A DNA stretch of 64,000 nt from JBPOFY01 sp051252415 (GTDB taxonomy: Bacteria; Verrucomicrobiota; Verrucomicrobiia; Opitutales; Coraliomargaritaceae), in assembly GCA_051252415.1 (NCBI GenBank), contig JBPOGA010000020.1, positions 7,467-71,466 on the forward strand. Reading direction: 5' to 3'. The notes under the pieces are model-generated. The model searched no databases. It saw only the letters and a list, made by a program, of their open reading frames with translations, and had not been told where the DNA came from. This document shows, piece after piece, positions 17,414 to 26,861 of this stretch; position 1 is the stretch's first letter; the number at the start of each line of letters is the position of its first letter. A program made the position numbers and the translations under genes.

Positions 17414-17886
17414 TAAATCAGTGCTGCTAGATCCTCGAGGACTTCTGCGGCGTGTTGTTCAGGTTTAACTTTGTGGTAGGTTTTTAAAATGGTGTTGTCT
17501 GGTGAAATTAAAAAGGAAATCCGGTGCACACCGTCATAGACCTTACCCATGAATTTTTTTTCGCCGTAGACGCCATAAGCTTTCGCAAGCTCGAGCTCGG
17601 TATCTGCCACAAGTGGGAAGGGGAGTTGGTATTTTTGGCGAAATTTGTCGTGGGATGCTTCAGGGTCTTTGCTTACGCCGACGACTTTTAATTTTGCTCC
17701 TCTAAAATGAACCCATGCGTCTCTTATACCACAGGCTTCTTTGGTGCATCCTGGAGTGTCATCCTTGGGGTAGAAAAAAAGCAAGCAATGTGATTGGAGT
17801 GAATCACTAGTCACCTCGTGTCCACCTTCAGCAAATGTAAAGGTAGGCGCAGGAACGCCGGCTTCAAGTGGTTGGATGGTAGGCAT
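17413..17886 (-). CDS. bcp: Thioredoxin-dependent peroxiredoxin, Bcp/PrxQ type
   Basis: The 157-residue cytosolic enzyme reduces hydrogen peroxide and organic peroxides at the expense of thioredoxin. The active site DTPGCTKEAC holds the peroxidatic Cys47 and, five residues on, the resolving Cys52, which is the pattern of the atypical 2-Cys PrxQ class. The following VVGVSKDPEASHDKF and FPLVADTE segments are family hallmarks. The length is normal. It heads a two-gene unit with the OmpR-type regulator. Confidence 0.94.
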   Translation of the reverse strand: MPTIQPLEAGVPAPTFTFAEGGHEVTSDSLQSHCLLFFYPKDDTPGCTKEACGIRDAWVHFRGAKLKVVGVSKDPEASHDKFRQKYQLPFPLVADTELELAKAYGVYGEKKFMGKVYDGVHRISFLISPDNTILKTYHKVKPEQHAAEVLEDLAALI

Positions 17887-18034
17887 GGTTAATGTAGTCC
17901 AGTGTAGGCTAGTTTAAGGAATAATCAGAATGATAGCTTAATAAATTCTTTACAATTACTTATTTTCGAGGATTTGGGGCGTTTTCATTAAGATTAAACT
18001 TGTCCCGAAGGCGTCTGGTCGCTGGTTTGCGAGG

Positions 18035-18916
<882 letters not shown>

Positions 18917-18923
18917 CCCTTTC

Positions 18924-18957
18924 AACGGCGGCTTCTTACGGGGCCGCCGTTCTTTTT
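18924..18957 (+). terminator. Rho-independent terminator of hisG
   Basis: The 9-bp GC-rich stem AACGGCGGC (18924-18932) pairs with GCCGCCGTT (18943-18951), and CTTTTTTG follows. It separates hisG from aguB, whose start codon lies only five bases further on. Confidence 0.9.
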
Positions 18958-18961
18958 TGTC

Positions 18962-19846
18962 ATGAGTGCCGTTTTAACACGTAAGGTTCGTATCGCATTG
19001 ATCCAAGGTCGTGAACAAGGTTCGCAAGCTGCAGACCTTGATTACACGATTGCTCGTATTCGTGAGGCAGCAGCTGACGGCGCGCAGGTGATCTGCACGC
19101 AAGAAATGTTCAATACCCCGTATTTTTGCCGCACGCAGGATACAGAGATGTTTGATCTCGCCGAACCGATTCCTGGCCCCACAACAGATGCCTTGGTGAA
19201 AGTCGCAGGTGAGCTAGGTGTCGTCATCATTGCGGCACTTTTTGAACGTCGTGCGTCCGGGGTGTATCACAACACCGCTGCTGTGATCGACGCAGATGGT
19301 AGATATCTGGGGAAGTATCGGAAGATGCACATTCCTCAAGATCCGGGCTTTGAAGAGAAGTTTTATTTCACGCCCGGGGACTTGGGCTACAAGGTCTGGG
19401 ATACTAAGTTCGGAAAGATCAGTGTCTTGATCTGCTGGGACCAGTGGTATCCCGAGGCGGCACGACTCGCGGCGCTCGCAGGTGCTGAAATGATCTTTTA
19501 CCCAACCGCGATTGGGTGGCTACCAGAGGAGAAGGTCGAACTCGGAGAGGCGCAACATACTGCATGGGAAACCGTTCAGCGTGGCCATGCCGTGGCAAAT
19601 GGTTGCTACGTGGCTGCAGTCAATCGCACTGGGCAGGAAGGGGAAACTGAGTTTTGGGGGCAATCATTTGTCTCTGACTTTTATGGTCAAGTGGTTGCGC
19701 GGGCGCCCGTGAGTGATGAAGCGGTGCTTCTTGCCGATTGTGACCTCAAGGCGCTTGAAGACATGCGCCGGATTTGGCCATTCTTCCGAGATCGTCGTAT
19801 CGATACATTTGACGGATTGTCTCGCCGAATGATTGACGAGGACTAG
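18962..19846 (+). CDS. aguB: N-carbamoylputrescine amidase
   Basis: This 294-residue nitrilase-superfamily enzyme hydrolyses N-carbamoylputrescine to putrescine, CO2 and ammonia, the last step of the agmatine route to putrescine. The catalytic triad is Glu48 (TQEMFNTPYFC), Lys121 (YRKMHIPQDPGF) and Cys158 (VLICWDQWYPEA). The TPYFC and IGWLPEE segments are typical of the AguB branch rather than of general omega-amidases. The gene is followed after 22 bp by aguA, so the two make a pathway operon. They should supply putrescine for polyamine synthesis. Confidence 0.94.
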   Translation: MSAVLTRKVRIALIQGREQGSQAADLDYTIARIREAAADGAQVICTQEMFNTPYFCRTQDTEMFDLAEPIPGPTTDALVKVAGELGVVIIAALFERRASGVYHNTAAVIDADGRYLGKYRKMHIPQDPGFEEKFYFTPGDLGYKVWDTKFGKISVLICWDQWYPEAARLAALAGAEMIFYPTAIGWLPEEKVELGEAQHTAWETVQRGHAVANGCYVAAVNRTGQEGETEFWGQSFVSDFYGQVVARAPVSDEAVLLADCDLKALEDMRRIWPFFRDRRIDTFDGLSRRMIDED

Positions 19847-19868
19847 GTAAGGGCGTCACCTTCTCGAA

Positions 19869-20963
19869 ATGACGCAATTTACACCTAAAGAACTTGGCTA
19901 TCGATTTCCCGCGGAATGGGAACCACAAGAGGCGGTCTGGTTCGCTTGGCCCACAAGAACCGACCTCTGGGGCGAACGTAATACGCGAGTGAAGCAGCAA
20001 CTGGCGGCGTTGTATGTCTTAGCGGGACGTTTCCAGGCAGTGCGTGTGCTGTGTCCTAAGTCGGCACAAGCAGACTTGAAGGCTAAGATGAAGGCTGCCG
20101 GTGATTGCAACCGAGTAGAGCTTTTCGACTACGAGACTGACGATGTGTGGATACGAGACTTTGGCCCCCTCTTTCTTCTCAGTGAAAATGGTGGTGAATT
20201 GTGTCTCACGGATTGGCAATACAATGCTTGGGGTAACAAATTTCCACGTCAGCAGAAGGATAATGCTGCATCTGCATGGATTGCAGAGCAACTGGATATC
20301 AAGCGCTTTGCTATCGATACTGTGCTTGAAGGTGGCGCCATTGATAGCAATGGCGCTGGGCAAGTGTTGACGACGGAAGCGGTGCTCCTAAATCCGAATC
20401 GTAATGGTCGCATCTCGAAAACGGAGATCACTGAACGCATGCACTTTAACCTTGGGATACTAGAGGGACTCTGGTTGGACGATGGTTTGGTCGGCGATGA
20501 CACGGATGGGCATATTGATAACTTAGCCCGATTCTTTAAAATCGACGGTATCTTATATACAGAAGCTCCCTCGCCTCAGACCGAAAACTACGAAGCGCTC
20601 GCTGAAAATACCCAGCGCGTTCAGGCATTTAGGACTTCGAAAGGTCGTGGTTATAGCACCGTGGCACTACCATTGCCGAAACCAATCTCAGCGGACGGTG
20701 AGCCCTTGGCTGCCAGCTACATGAATTTCCTCATCTTGAATGGTGCAGTCTTAGTGCCGACGTATGGTCAAGGAGATCGAGATGCCGAGGCATTAGAAAT
20801 CATTGGCAGTTGTTTTCCAGACCGCGAAATCGTCGGTTTCGACTGCCAAGACATTATCCACGAAGGCGGCGCGATTCATTGCATGAGTCAGCACCAACCT
20901 GCGTTGAAGCCACAGCAAGAGCCCAAGGAAGTGGATGAACTTGACGAACTCGAATACGACTAG
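19869..20963 (+). CDS. aguA: Agmatine deiminase
   Basis: The 364-residue enzyme of the guanidino-group-modifying (PAD-like) superfamily converts agmatine to N-carbamoylputrescine and ammonia, feeding AguB encoded just upstream. Recognisable motifs are PAEWEPQEAVWFAWP at the N terminus, DDVWIRDFGPLF, TDGHIDNLARF and GGAIHCMSQHQPA, whose Cys338 is the nucleophile. The last 20 residues are a charged tail rich in Glu and Asp. The 3' end overlaps the end of the convergent dapF-like gene by four bases. Confidence 0.95.
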   Translation: MTQFTPKELGYRFPAEWEPQEAVWFAWPTRTDLWGERNTRVKQQLAALYVLAGRFQAVRVLCPKSAQADLKAKMKAAGDCNRVELFDYETDDVWIRDFGPLFLLSENGGELCLTDWQYNAWGNKFPRQQKDNAASAWIAEQLDIKRFAIDTVLEGGAIDSNGAGQVLTTEAVLLNPNRNGRISKTEITERMHFNLGILEGLWLDDGLVGDDTDGHIDNLARFFKIDGILYTEAPSPQTENYEALAENTQRVQAFRTSKGRGYSTVALPLPKPISADGEPLAASYMNFLILNGAVLVPTYGQGDRDAEALEIIGSCFPDREIVGFDCQDIIHEGGAIHCMSQHQPALKPQQEPKEVDELDELEYD

Positions 20964-21820
20964 GCGTTATCGACGACGAAGCTAAGCGCTTCGGGATCGA
21001 ACTCCATTGTAGCCACACGTGTCGCAGGGCCTGCCATGCGTATTTGGTAGTCGTCGCCAATGGTGATGGCAATCTTACCACCAGGCATGTGCACCGTGAT
21101 GTCGCGGTCGCAGAGGCCGATGCGATGAGCCACGGCTGCTGCCGCGCTGCTGCTTGAGCCGGATGCGAGTGTGTAGCCTGCGCCGCGCTCCCAAATTTCG
21201 ATTTGGATGTTGTTGCGGTCGAGTGCCTTTAAGAACTGCACATTTGTGCGGTTGGGAAATTGCTCATGCACCTCAAGTGCTGCGCCATCTTTACATGCGA
21301 TTGCTTCAGAAATATCCGGTAGTGGCACCACGCAATGTGGGTTGCCGATGTCTGCAATATAGCATGTGTAAGTTGTTTTATTGACCGTAATCTCTTGGCC
21401 AATGTTGTGGTCCGCTTGTTCGGGGCCATCGACAGGGATGTGGTCCATCGCAAAGCGAACCTTGCCCATATCCACTGTGATGAGCTCGGCGTTTTCGCCG
21501 ATTTCGCAGGTGACGATTCCGCCAAGTGTGTCGACGGTAAATGCGGCGTCCTTTACGCGACCTGTGTCGTAGAGATAACGGGCAAAAATGCGTAGGCCAT
21601 TGCCACTTTTCTCAGCTTCCGAACCATCTGGGTTGATGATACGCAGCCCAAAGTCTGCTTTCTCTGTCGGCAGCGGACCGTAGAGAATGCCATCGGAGCC
21701 TAGGCCGAAATTGCGGTGGCAGATGCGAATTGTATCATCCGTAGCTGGTAGCGCTGGGGCTTCTTCTGGATCGAGAACAAGATAATCGTTACCGAGTGCG
21801 TGGTATTTAAAAAATTTCAT
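20960..21820 (-). CDS. dapF: Diaminopimelate epimerase homologue with both catalytic Cys replaced by Ser
   Basis: The 286-residue protein has the full two-lobe DapF fold by sequence: FFKYHALGNDYLVLD, NPDGSEAE, a GNGLR motif, GNPHCVV, RTNVQFL and ERGAGYTLASG. DapF normally interconverts LL- and meso-diaminopimelate for lysine and peptidoglycan, using two cysteines as acid and base. Here the first site reads EKSGNG instead of E-x-CGNG, and the second reads ASGSSSSAA instead of ACGTGA. Both are clear Ser codons (AGT and TCC) inside otherwise intact motifs, so a frameshift or local error is unlikely. The protein may still epimerise slowly, act on another substrate or have a different role. It is a single gene, convergent with aguA. 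Confidence 0.87.
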   Translation of the reverse strand: MKFFKYHALGNDYLVLDPEEAPALPATDDTIRICHRNFGLGSDGILYGPLPTEKADFGLRIINPDGSEAEKSGNGLRIFARYLYDTGRVKDAAFTVDTLGGIVTCEIGENAELITVDMGKVRFAMDHIPVDGPEQADHNIGQEITVNKTTYTCYIADIGNPHCVVPLPDISEAIACKDGAALEVHEQFPNRTNVQFLKALDRNNIQIEIWERGAGYTLASGSSSSAAAAVAHRIGLCDRDITVHMPGGKIAITIGDDYQIRMAGPATRVATMEFDPEALSFVVDNA

Positions 21821-21897
21821 AGCGATAGGTTTTCAAGTGCTGATTTGTGGAGCAACTGTAATCTACGCGATCTGAGAATTTGCTCAAGCGTGTGAGT

Positions 21898-22869
21898 CTA
21901 TTTGAGCCACTTTTTCCAGCTTTCGCGGTAGCTATCGATATTCTTCCAATCGACCATACGTGGCTGTGTCATGATCAGCGCTGTCTCGGGGACCTCCTCT
22001 TTGTGGAGCTTATTGATTAGTGTTTCCACACTAATGTGGCCCCAATCGTAGTAGGGGTGCACGATGAGTGTATCGATATACTTTTGGTCGATGTAAATGA
22101 ATGCAGAAGGGGACGATTGGATGGCAACTGTGGGCAACTCCTTTGGCTTCCATGGGAGTGCAGGCATACCGAGTAGTGGCCAGTCATCGAGAAAGACCCA
22201 ACCGTTGATTAGGTCATTGCGGTCGGCCTCTTGAGTGGCTCGTATCGTTTCAATCGCAGAAAGATAATTAGGTTCGCAGCTCACAACTTTTTCGATGCGA
22301 CGAAAGCCGAGCACGCTACGTAATCCATCAAGACGTTGTTGCAGGGCGATATCGGGATTGATGCTGGTTAAGATTGCGACACGTCCACGAGTTGGCAATT
22401 TCCCTAAAATTGCTTCACCTGCGAGGCGACCTGCTTGGTTTTCATCAGCAAGGATCGCTGCGAGTGGTTTTGTGTCTTTCAACTCGCGTTCAAAGTAGAC
22501 GATTTCCTGCCCTTGTGCTAAGGCAAAATCAATCGATGGTTTGACGATTTCAGGATTGGCTGGGCTGATGATGAAACCATCTGCGTCATCAATAAAGAGT
22601 TCTGCCATCGATGTTTCTTGGCTGCCACCTTGGTGTTTATTGGGTGTGAGGACCAGCAACTCTATATCGATGGAGTATTTCTTACTCAGCTCTTGGGCTG
22701 CAGTTTGTGCGCCAAGATGCGTGGCTTGATAAATCGCATCTTCTTGGTCTTGGCCAATGATCCCAATCTTATATTCGGCAAGAATCTCACGGTTCTGACC
22801 GTGCAGGATACTGACGATTGCGAGTGTTAGCAGGCAACATAGCTGTAGGCGTTGGAGGTGTCGGATCAT
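21898..22869 (-). CDS. Periplasmic sugar-binding protein, LacI/ribose-type fold
   Basis: The 323-residue protein has a hydrophobic N-terminal signal segment (about residues 8-25) followed by the type I periplasmic-binding fold: IGIIGQDQED, a TSMAELFIDDADGFIISPANPE helix-strand pair, a switch at GQEIVYFER and the second lobe with RGRVAILTS. It resembles proteins that deliver ribose, galactose or autoinducer-2 to ABC transporters or chemoreceptors. No permease or ATPase gene is adjacent, so it may serve as a sensor instead. It lies 66 bp after the GH20-like gene on the same strand, probably in one operon, which suggests that it senses or binds sugars released by that enzyme. Confidence 0.8.
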   Translation of the reverse strand: MIRHLQRLQLCCLLTLAIVSILHGQNREILAEYKIGIIGQDQEDAIYQATHLGAQTAAQELSKKYSIDIELLVLTPNKHQGGSQETSMAELFIDDADGFIISPANPEIVKPSIDFALAQGQEIVYFERELKDTKPLAAILADENQAGRLAGEAILGKLPTRGRVAILTSINPDIALQQRLDGLRSVLGFRRIEKVVSCEPNYLSAIETIRATQEADRNDLINGWVFLDDWPLLGMPALPWKPKELPTVAIQSSPSAFIYIDQKYIDTLIVHPYYDWGHISVETLINKLHKEEVPETALIMTQPRMVDWKNIDSYRESWKKWLK

Positions 22870-22935
22870 GTGGAAGCGTCGACTAGTTGACCAATATTCT
22901 GACAGGATGCAATGGGCTTTGTTGCTGTTGATTGG

Positions 22936-24333
22936 CTACGACTTGTGGCTGAATGCATCTAGGCTTTCGGCCAGCCCTCCCTCTCTGCTGCGTAGGCGCC
23001 AGAGGTGAGTGAAGCGCTTTTTCAAGGCATTGAGCGAGTGTGTGGTCGTCTCTCCGAGGCACCGTTCAGCTGCAAATCGGTTGAGATCGATACCCAGTAG
23101 TATTTCAGGGTCGAGGCCAGTTGCGTGAATCGATTTGAGCGCATCGAGGGTGGCTTCGACATCGGCGTAATAAGTGAGCTCCGAGAGATCTTCGATTTTG
23201 GAATCATTGGCAAAGAGCGCGGAGTGCAGGAAGCTGCTCGGGGGTGCTGGCTGTGGCAGTAATTTATCAATATGCCCAAGCGCACAGAGCACCGCGCCGT
23301 GACCCTTGGGTCGGTTTGAGTAGAACAACTGATCGATGTTTTCAGCTAATGCGGTATCGTCGATCGATTCCCCATGCGCCGCATAGGCAGCTAAGATGAG
23401 CGCAGGGAAGAGGGTGGGCCACGGTTGATGGTGCCCGTTGTCGCCCCAAGCAGTGAGGAGGAGTCCTTTTGCTTGATTGGCGTGCCCCGCGCGAGCGGCA
23501 AGTTCGATATTGGCGCGTGCGACATCTAAGCGGCCACCAAAGGAATTCCAATTACCTGCTCCTGGAGCGACGTAGAAATTGTTGGCGAAACCAGCGTCTG
23601 CGACGGTTTTACATTGTTCATCGAACGGCGAATCCGCCTCGTAGCCCCAAATGACTGGAGTGACCGATTTCGGTAATTCTGGAACGAGGTCTGGGCGTTC
23701 GAGAATGATGTCCGCCCAGAACTGAGCTTGCTGTCCATGTTTTTCAGCCAAAGCAAAGACTTGCTTCATGTAGTCCAGATACACGCGATGCTTGCCCTCG
23801 TCTGCGACGCGATCTGCGCTGCGGCCCTTGCCGAGTTCCCAAGGTTCATCGCCTCCGACATTCATCACGGAGGATTTGAAATTAGGAAGCAGCTCCGCGT
23901 AAAGCTCGTCTAAGAATACAATACTTTGCTTGTCAGGATACAAAGTGCTCCCGAATTGCCGCCAACCGCTGATTGGATGTTCGAAACCATCTGGGCATTC
24001 AGCCAGGTGCTCGTATTCGGCATGCCGCAGCCAACGCTCCATATGCCCGAAAGAATTTTGATTCGCCACCAGTTCAATCCCGCGCTCCTCGCAGTAGCTA
24101 TCGATCTCGCGAATCTCAGCTGCAGTCATCGGTGATGCGTTTTCCCACACCGTCTTGTGCTTCGAGTAGGCAAATGTATGCTCCGTGTAGAGCTGCAGTT
24201 CGTTATATTGAAGTGCGGCAAGCGTATCAATGAGTTGCTTGAGCCACCCCATCTTCGGCACACGATTACGGCTGATGTCGAGCATCAGTCCGCGACGCTC
24301 AAAAAGGGGTTCATGTTGAAAATGAATACGCAT
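22936..24333 (-). CDS. Glycoside hydrolase family 20-like protein (beta-hexosaminidase type)
   Basis: The 465-residue protein begins directly with the GH20 catalytic barrel (RRGLMLDISRNRVPKM), then LQLYTEHTFAY, a SFGHMERWL segment and the hallmark NVGGDEPWELG, whose Asp162-Glu163 pair matches the polarising Asp and acid Glu of retaining hexosaminidases. A GAGNWNSFGG segment and an AWGDNGHH motif complete the active site. No signal peptide is seen, so it is probably cytoplasmic and acts on imported oligosaccharides with terminal N-acetylhexosamine. It is the first gene of an operon with the sugar-binding protein. Exact substrate specificity cannot be read. Confidence 0.85.
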   Translation of the reverse strand: MRIHFQHEPLFERRGLMLDISRNRVPKMGWLKQLIDTLAALQYNELQLYTEHTFAYSKHKTVWENASPMTAAEIREIDSYCEERGIELVANQNSFGHMERWLRHAEYEHLAECPDGFEHPISGWRQFGSTLYPDKQSIVFLDELYAELLPNFKSSVMNVGGDEPWELGKGRSADRVADEGKHRVYLDYMKQVFALAEKHGQQAQFWADIILERPDLVPELPKSVTPVIWGYEADSPFDEQCKTVADAGFANNFYVAPGAGNWNSFGGRLDVARANIELAARAGHANQAKGLLLTAWGDNGHHQPWPTLFPALILAAYAAHGESIDDTALAENIDQLFYSNRPKGHGAVLCALGHIDKLLPQPAPPSSFLHSALFANDSKIEDLSELTYYADVEATLDALKSIHATGLDPEILLGIDLNRFAAERCLGETTTHSLNALKKRFTHLWRLRSREGGLAESLDAFSHKS

Positions 24334-24399
24334 ATCAGGAGACTGAATACAACAAAGGCTCAGTCGGAAAGACTAAGCCTCATCAAGTTTTAAAATTTA

Positions 24400-24571
24400 T
24401 GGTCGGGCTGACAGGATTGCTTCCGTCTTCGCTTTACGAGCTACGGCGGACAAGTCGCCATCTACGTATTGCCGAGACGCAACGTCCGTTGCTGCAATAC
24501 TTCGTTAACCCTGCTTGTTCGCCCATCGGCATGCTCAGGGCAGAAAATGCAGGTTCAAATCTCTGTCAGCC
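24400..24571. repeat. Segment bounded by two tRNA-Pro 3'-end fragments in opposite orientation
   Basis: Positions 24400-24418 repeat the 3' end and T arm of the nearby tRNA-Pro (19 bases identical to 24614-24632, minus orientation). Positions 24549-24571 carry a similar T-arm plus acceptor sequence in the plus orientation with one extra base. They flank about 130 bp with no recognisable gene. It looks like a remnant of integration at the tRNA or a small repeat element. Confidence 0.5.
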
Positions 24572-24586
24572 AGCGCCCATAAAAAA

Positions 24587-24604
24587 GCTCCACTGAAGCG
24601 GAGC
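24587..24604 (-). terminator. Terminator of tRNA-Pro
   Basis: The stem GCTCC (24587-24591)/GGAGC (24600-24604) with an extra C-G pair and a four-base loop is followed on the minus strand by six T. It lies ten bases beyond the tRNA CCA end. On the plus strand a T run also follows, so it could work both ways. Confidence 0.75.
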
Positions 24605-24613
24605 AATTTTTTC

Positions 24614-24690
<77 letters not shown>

Positions 24691-24739
24691 ACTCAGAAAG
24701 AATGCGAAAAATGCCTGCCCTATTGGGTGGGTCAAGTCT

Positions 24740-25972
24740 TTATGACGTCTCGCTGACGTCGATTCGAATGAAAGCTTCATCGACGCTACTCACTGATAGA
24801 TTTCGGCGATAGGTGAGTGTTTCTGTGCCGTCTAAATTGTCGACTGGTGTTGGGCTATCATCGACAATGCCGGTGGAGTCGCTCGGCCAGCTATTTAGAT
24901 CAGTGGTTGTCTTAGGTGTATACGTAATGTCCTGCAACGCAGTTGGGCGAGTCACTGAGAGTTCGAGATATGTGCTGCCGCCATCTTCGGTCAGCTCGAA
25001 GGTTGGTCGGATGCTGATGTCGTTGTCGTTCGGATCACCGCCGAAGGCAAATTCGAGGAGCTGGCCGATACCATCGTTATCTGTATCGGCGCTGTCGAGT
25101 GCATCAGCTCCGTAGAGGCTGTGATCGACCTTCCATCCGGAAAAGGTCGTTAGGTCTGGGATCTCTTTTTCAATGTCAGAAACAGAACTGCTAATTTGCA
25201 CGTAGAAGGTTTGGTCTCCAGTGAGTGAGAAGGTCGTTTTCTGACTATTAGACAGGATGACAGCGGTTGCGATTCCGACAAGTTTCCACGTTCCGTTGTC
25301 ATTGACGAAAACGCCTCCACCTGAGTCCTTTAACGAAAATGATGCTTCATCGGCGCCTTCGTTATTAGAGGCGTTTGAAGATAGTGCGGTGTATGTATAA
25401 TTTCCAAATGGAGCGGGTGCCGGTGCATTGATGGTATTCGTTCCCCACCGCTTCGCTAGTTCTGAGTCATTGTTCATCCACGTCCAAATGTTAGTTGATC
25501 CAGCGCCTTGATCTGCTATAGCTGGATCTCGGCCTCTTCCCCATCCGATAAATGTGCCTTCAGTTGCAAAATCGCCTACAGGAGCTGAAAATAATACTGT
25601 GTCAGGTAGCATGGGGTCGTCGACCAGCTTGAATAATTTCATATCTGTCTCAGAAATTTGAACAGGAGTGAAAAGACTGTCTATCGGCCAAAAAGTGATA
25701 TCGTCAAATGTAACGAAATTTCCGTTGTTAATTGTGACGTGATCCGCGGTGAGTAGATACTTGCCGCGGACGTAGACGCAACTTCCGTTGGTGCTTGTGC
25801 CGGTCAAATTGGTTATCCGGCCAACTGAATTAAAAATCTGAGTCCGGTCAACGTCGGGAGCCGTCTGATTCGCGCTGTTGTCGCCAGAATACAAAATCAG
25901 AGCATTCGCTGGATTCACAAGTAAGTGTAGTGCCGCGAAAAATAGGGTGTAAGATTTAAGGGAAAACGACAT
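24740..25972 (-). CDS. Secreted trypsin-like (S1) serine protease with C-terminal extension
   Basis: The 410-residue protein has a signal peptide (about residues 1-24) and a chymotrypsin-fold domain (about 30-265). The triad is His78 (LLTADHV), probably Asp109 (SETDMKLFKL) and Ser216 (LKDSGGGVF); the GWG motif precedes the substrate pocket. A calcium-binding-like DTDNDGIGQLLEFAFGGDP segment (about 288-306) leads into a C-terminal beta domain of about 100 residues of the type common in secreted verrucomicrobial proteins. The DSGGG form in place of GDSGG keeps the serine. It is a monocistronic gene with a 14-bp palindrome just before its start. Confidence 0.85.
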   Translation of the reverse strand: MSFSLKSYTLFFAALHLLVNPANALILYSGDNSANQTAPDVDRTQIFNSVGRITNLTGTSTNGSCVYVRGKYLLTADHVTINNGNFVTFDDITFWPIDSLFTPVQISETDMKLFKLVDDPMLPDTVLFSAPVGDFATEGTFIGWGRGRDPAIADQGAGSTNIWTWMNNDSELAKRWGTNTINAPAPAPFGNYTYTALSSNASNNEGADEASFSLKDSGGGVFVNDNGTWKLVGIATAVILSNSQKTTFSLTGDQTFYVQISSSVSDIEKEIPDLTTFSGWKVDHSLYGADALDSADTDNDGIGQLLEFAFGGDPNDNDISIRPTFELTEDGGSTYLELSVTRPTALQDITYTPKTTTDLNSWPSDSTGIVDDSPTPVDNLDGTETLTYRRNLSVSSVDEAFIRIDVSETS

Positions 25973-25986
25973 ATATGAGCACTATA

Positions 25987-26000
25987 CCTCATTAATGAGG
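25987..26000. promoter_or_regulatory. 14-bp perfect palindrome before the S1 protease gene
   Basis: CCTCATTAATGAGG lies 15 bases upstream of the protease start codon, between it and the next gene. A perfect palindrome here could be an operator that blocks expression, but only position supports this. Confidence 0.3.
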
Positions 26001-26057
26001 ATTTGTATATCTCCAATCCAATATTGAGTACAGCTACTGTTCTTACTTTGAATTCAA

Positions 26058-26072
26058 GAGCCCCGAAGGCTC
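26058..26072 (-). terminator. Possible terminator of the YugP-like gene
   Basis: A small GAGCC/GGCTC hairpin lies three bases past the stop codon on the minus strand, followed by a weak T-rich stretch (TTGAATT). Confidence 0.4.
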
Positions 26073-26075
26073 ACT

Positions 26076-26735
26076 TCATCGCTTCGCGAGGAAATAAAGC
26101 AGCCAGCCGAGGCTGCTGACGAAGGCGGCGACGTAGGTGTAGGCCGCGGCGTCGAGTGTCTTATTTACACCGACCAGCTCGTCTTGATCGATGATGCCGA
26201 GGCCGACGAGTTGTGCTTTAGCACGCTTGCTGGCGTCAAATTCGACTGGGAGTGTGACTAGCTGAAATACTGTCAAAACCAAGTAGACCATAATGCCGAG
26301 ATTGATCGTGACTGCGCCGTAGCCGAAGAAGAAGCCACCAAACATGATGATGGGCAAAAACTGCGAAGCAAAGCCTGTGATCGGCACGAGTTGCATGCGT
26401 AAGTTTAGCGGTGCATATTCCTGTTTGTGCTGAATCGCGTGACCGGCTTCGTGAGCGGCGACGCCGAGCGCGGCGAGGCTGCTACCGCTAAAGTTGGCTT
26501 CGCTCAAGGCTAGGCGCTTATTGGTTGGGTCGTAATGGTCGGTGAGCTCACCGTGGCATTGCACGATCTCGACATCATAGATGCCGGCACTTTCCATCAC
26601 TGCGCGTGCGGCTTCACGGCCAGTGATACGACCACGGGAGGGCACCTTGATGTATTTACCGTAAGCGCTTTTGACCTTCATCTGTGCCCAAAGGCCGACA
26701 GCTATAGGGATGATTATAAGTATGATGACTGACAT
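26076..26735 (-). CDS. YugP-family neutral zinc metallopeptidase, membrane protein
   Basis: The 219-residue protein matches the YugP (DUF/zinc metallopeptidase) family: one hydrophobic N-terminal segment, the motif AARAVMESAGI, YDPTNKRLALSE, the zinc site HEAGH at residues 95-99 followed by AIQHKQEYAPLNLR, and two or three membrane segments in the second half (about 113-165 and 200-216). The catalytic site should lie near the cytoplasmic face of the inner membrane. The family's substrates are not well defined; a role in membrane protein quality control is often assumed. It is a single gene. Confidence 0.92.
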   Translation of the reverse strand: MSVIILIIIPIAVGLWAQMKVKSAYGKYIKVPSRGRITGREAARAVMESAGIYDVEIVQCHGELTDHYDPTNKRLALSEANFSGSSLAALGVAAHEAGHAIQHKQEYAPLNLRMQLVPITGFASQFLPIIMFGGFFFGYGAVTINLGIMVYLVLTVFQLVTLPVEFDASKRAKAQLVGLGIIDQDELVGVNKTLDAAAYTYVAAFVSSLGWLLYFLAKR

Positions 26736-26861
26736 AGTGTAAATTTATTTAGGAATCAGATCTGAAATAGCAGTTATAGTTCCGCTTTTATCAAGCGAGA
26801 TGAATACTTTTTTTGACTCAACGATCGGGGAATAGTCAAAAATGTCTGTAGCGCTAGACGA

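Noticed and set aside
20960..21820. Sequencing error as the cause of the missing DapF cysteines
   Set aside because: Two separate Ser codons would have to be wrong, while the frame and all neighbouring motif residues are intact.
24399..24596. 65-residue open frame next to tRNA-Pro
   Set aside because: It is made of tRNA fragments and intergenic sequence, and ends inside the tRNA terminator.
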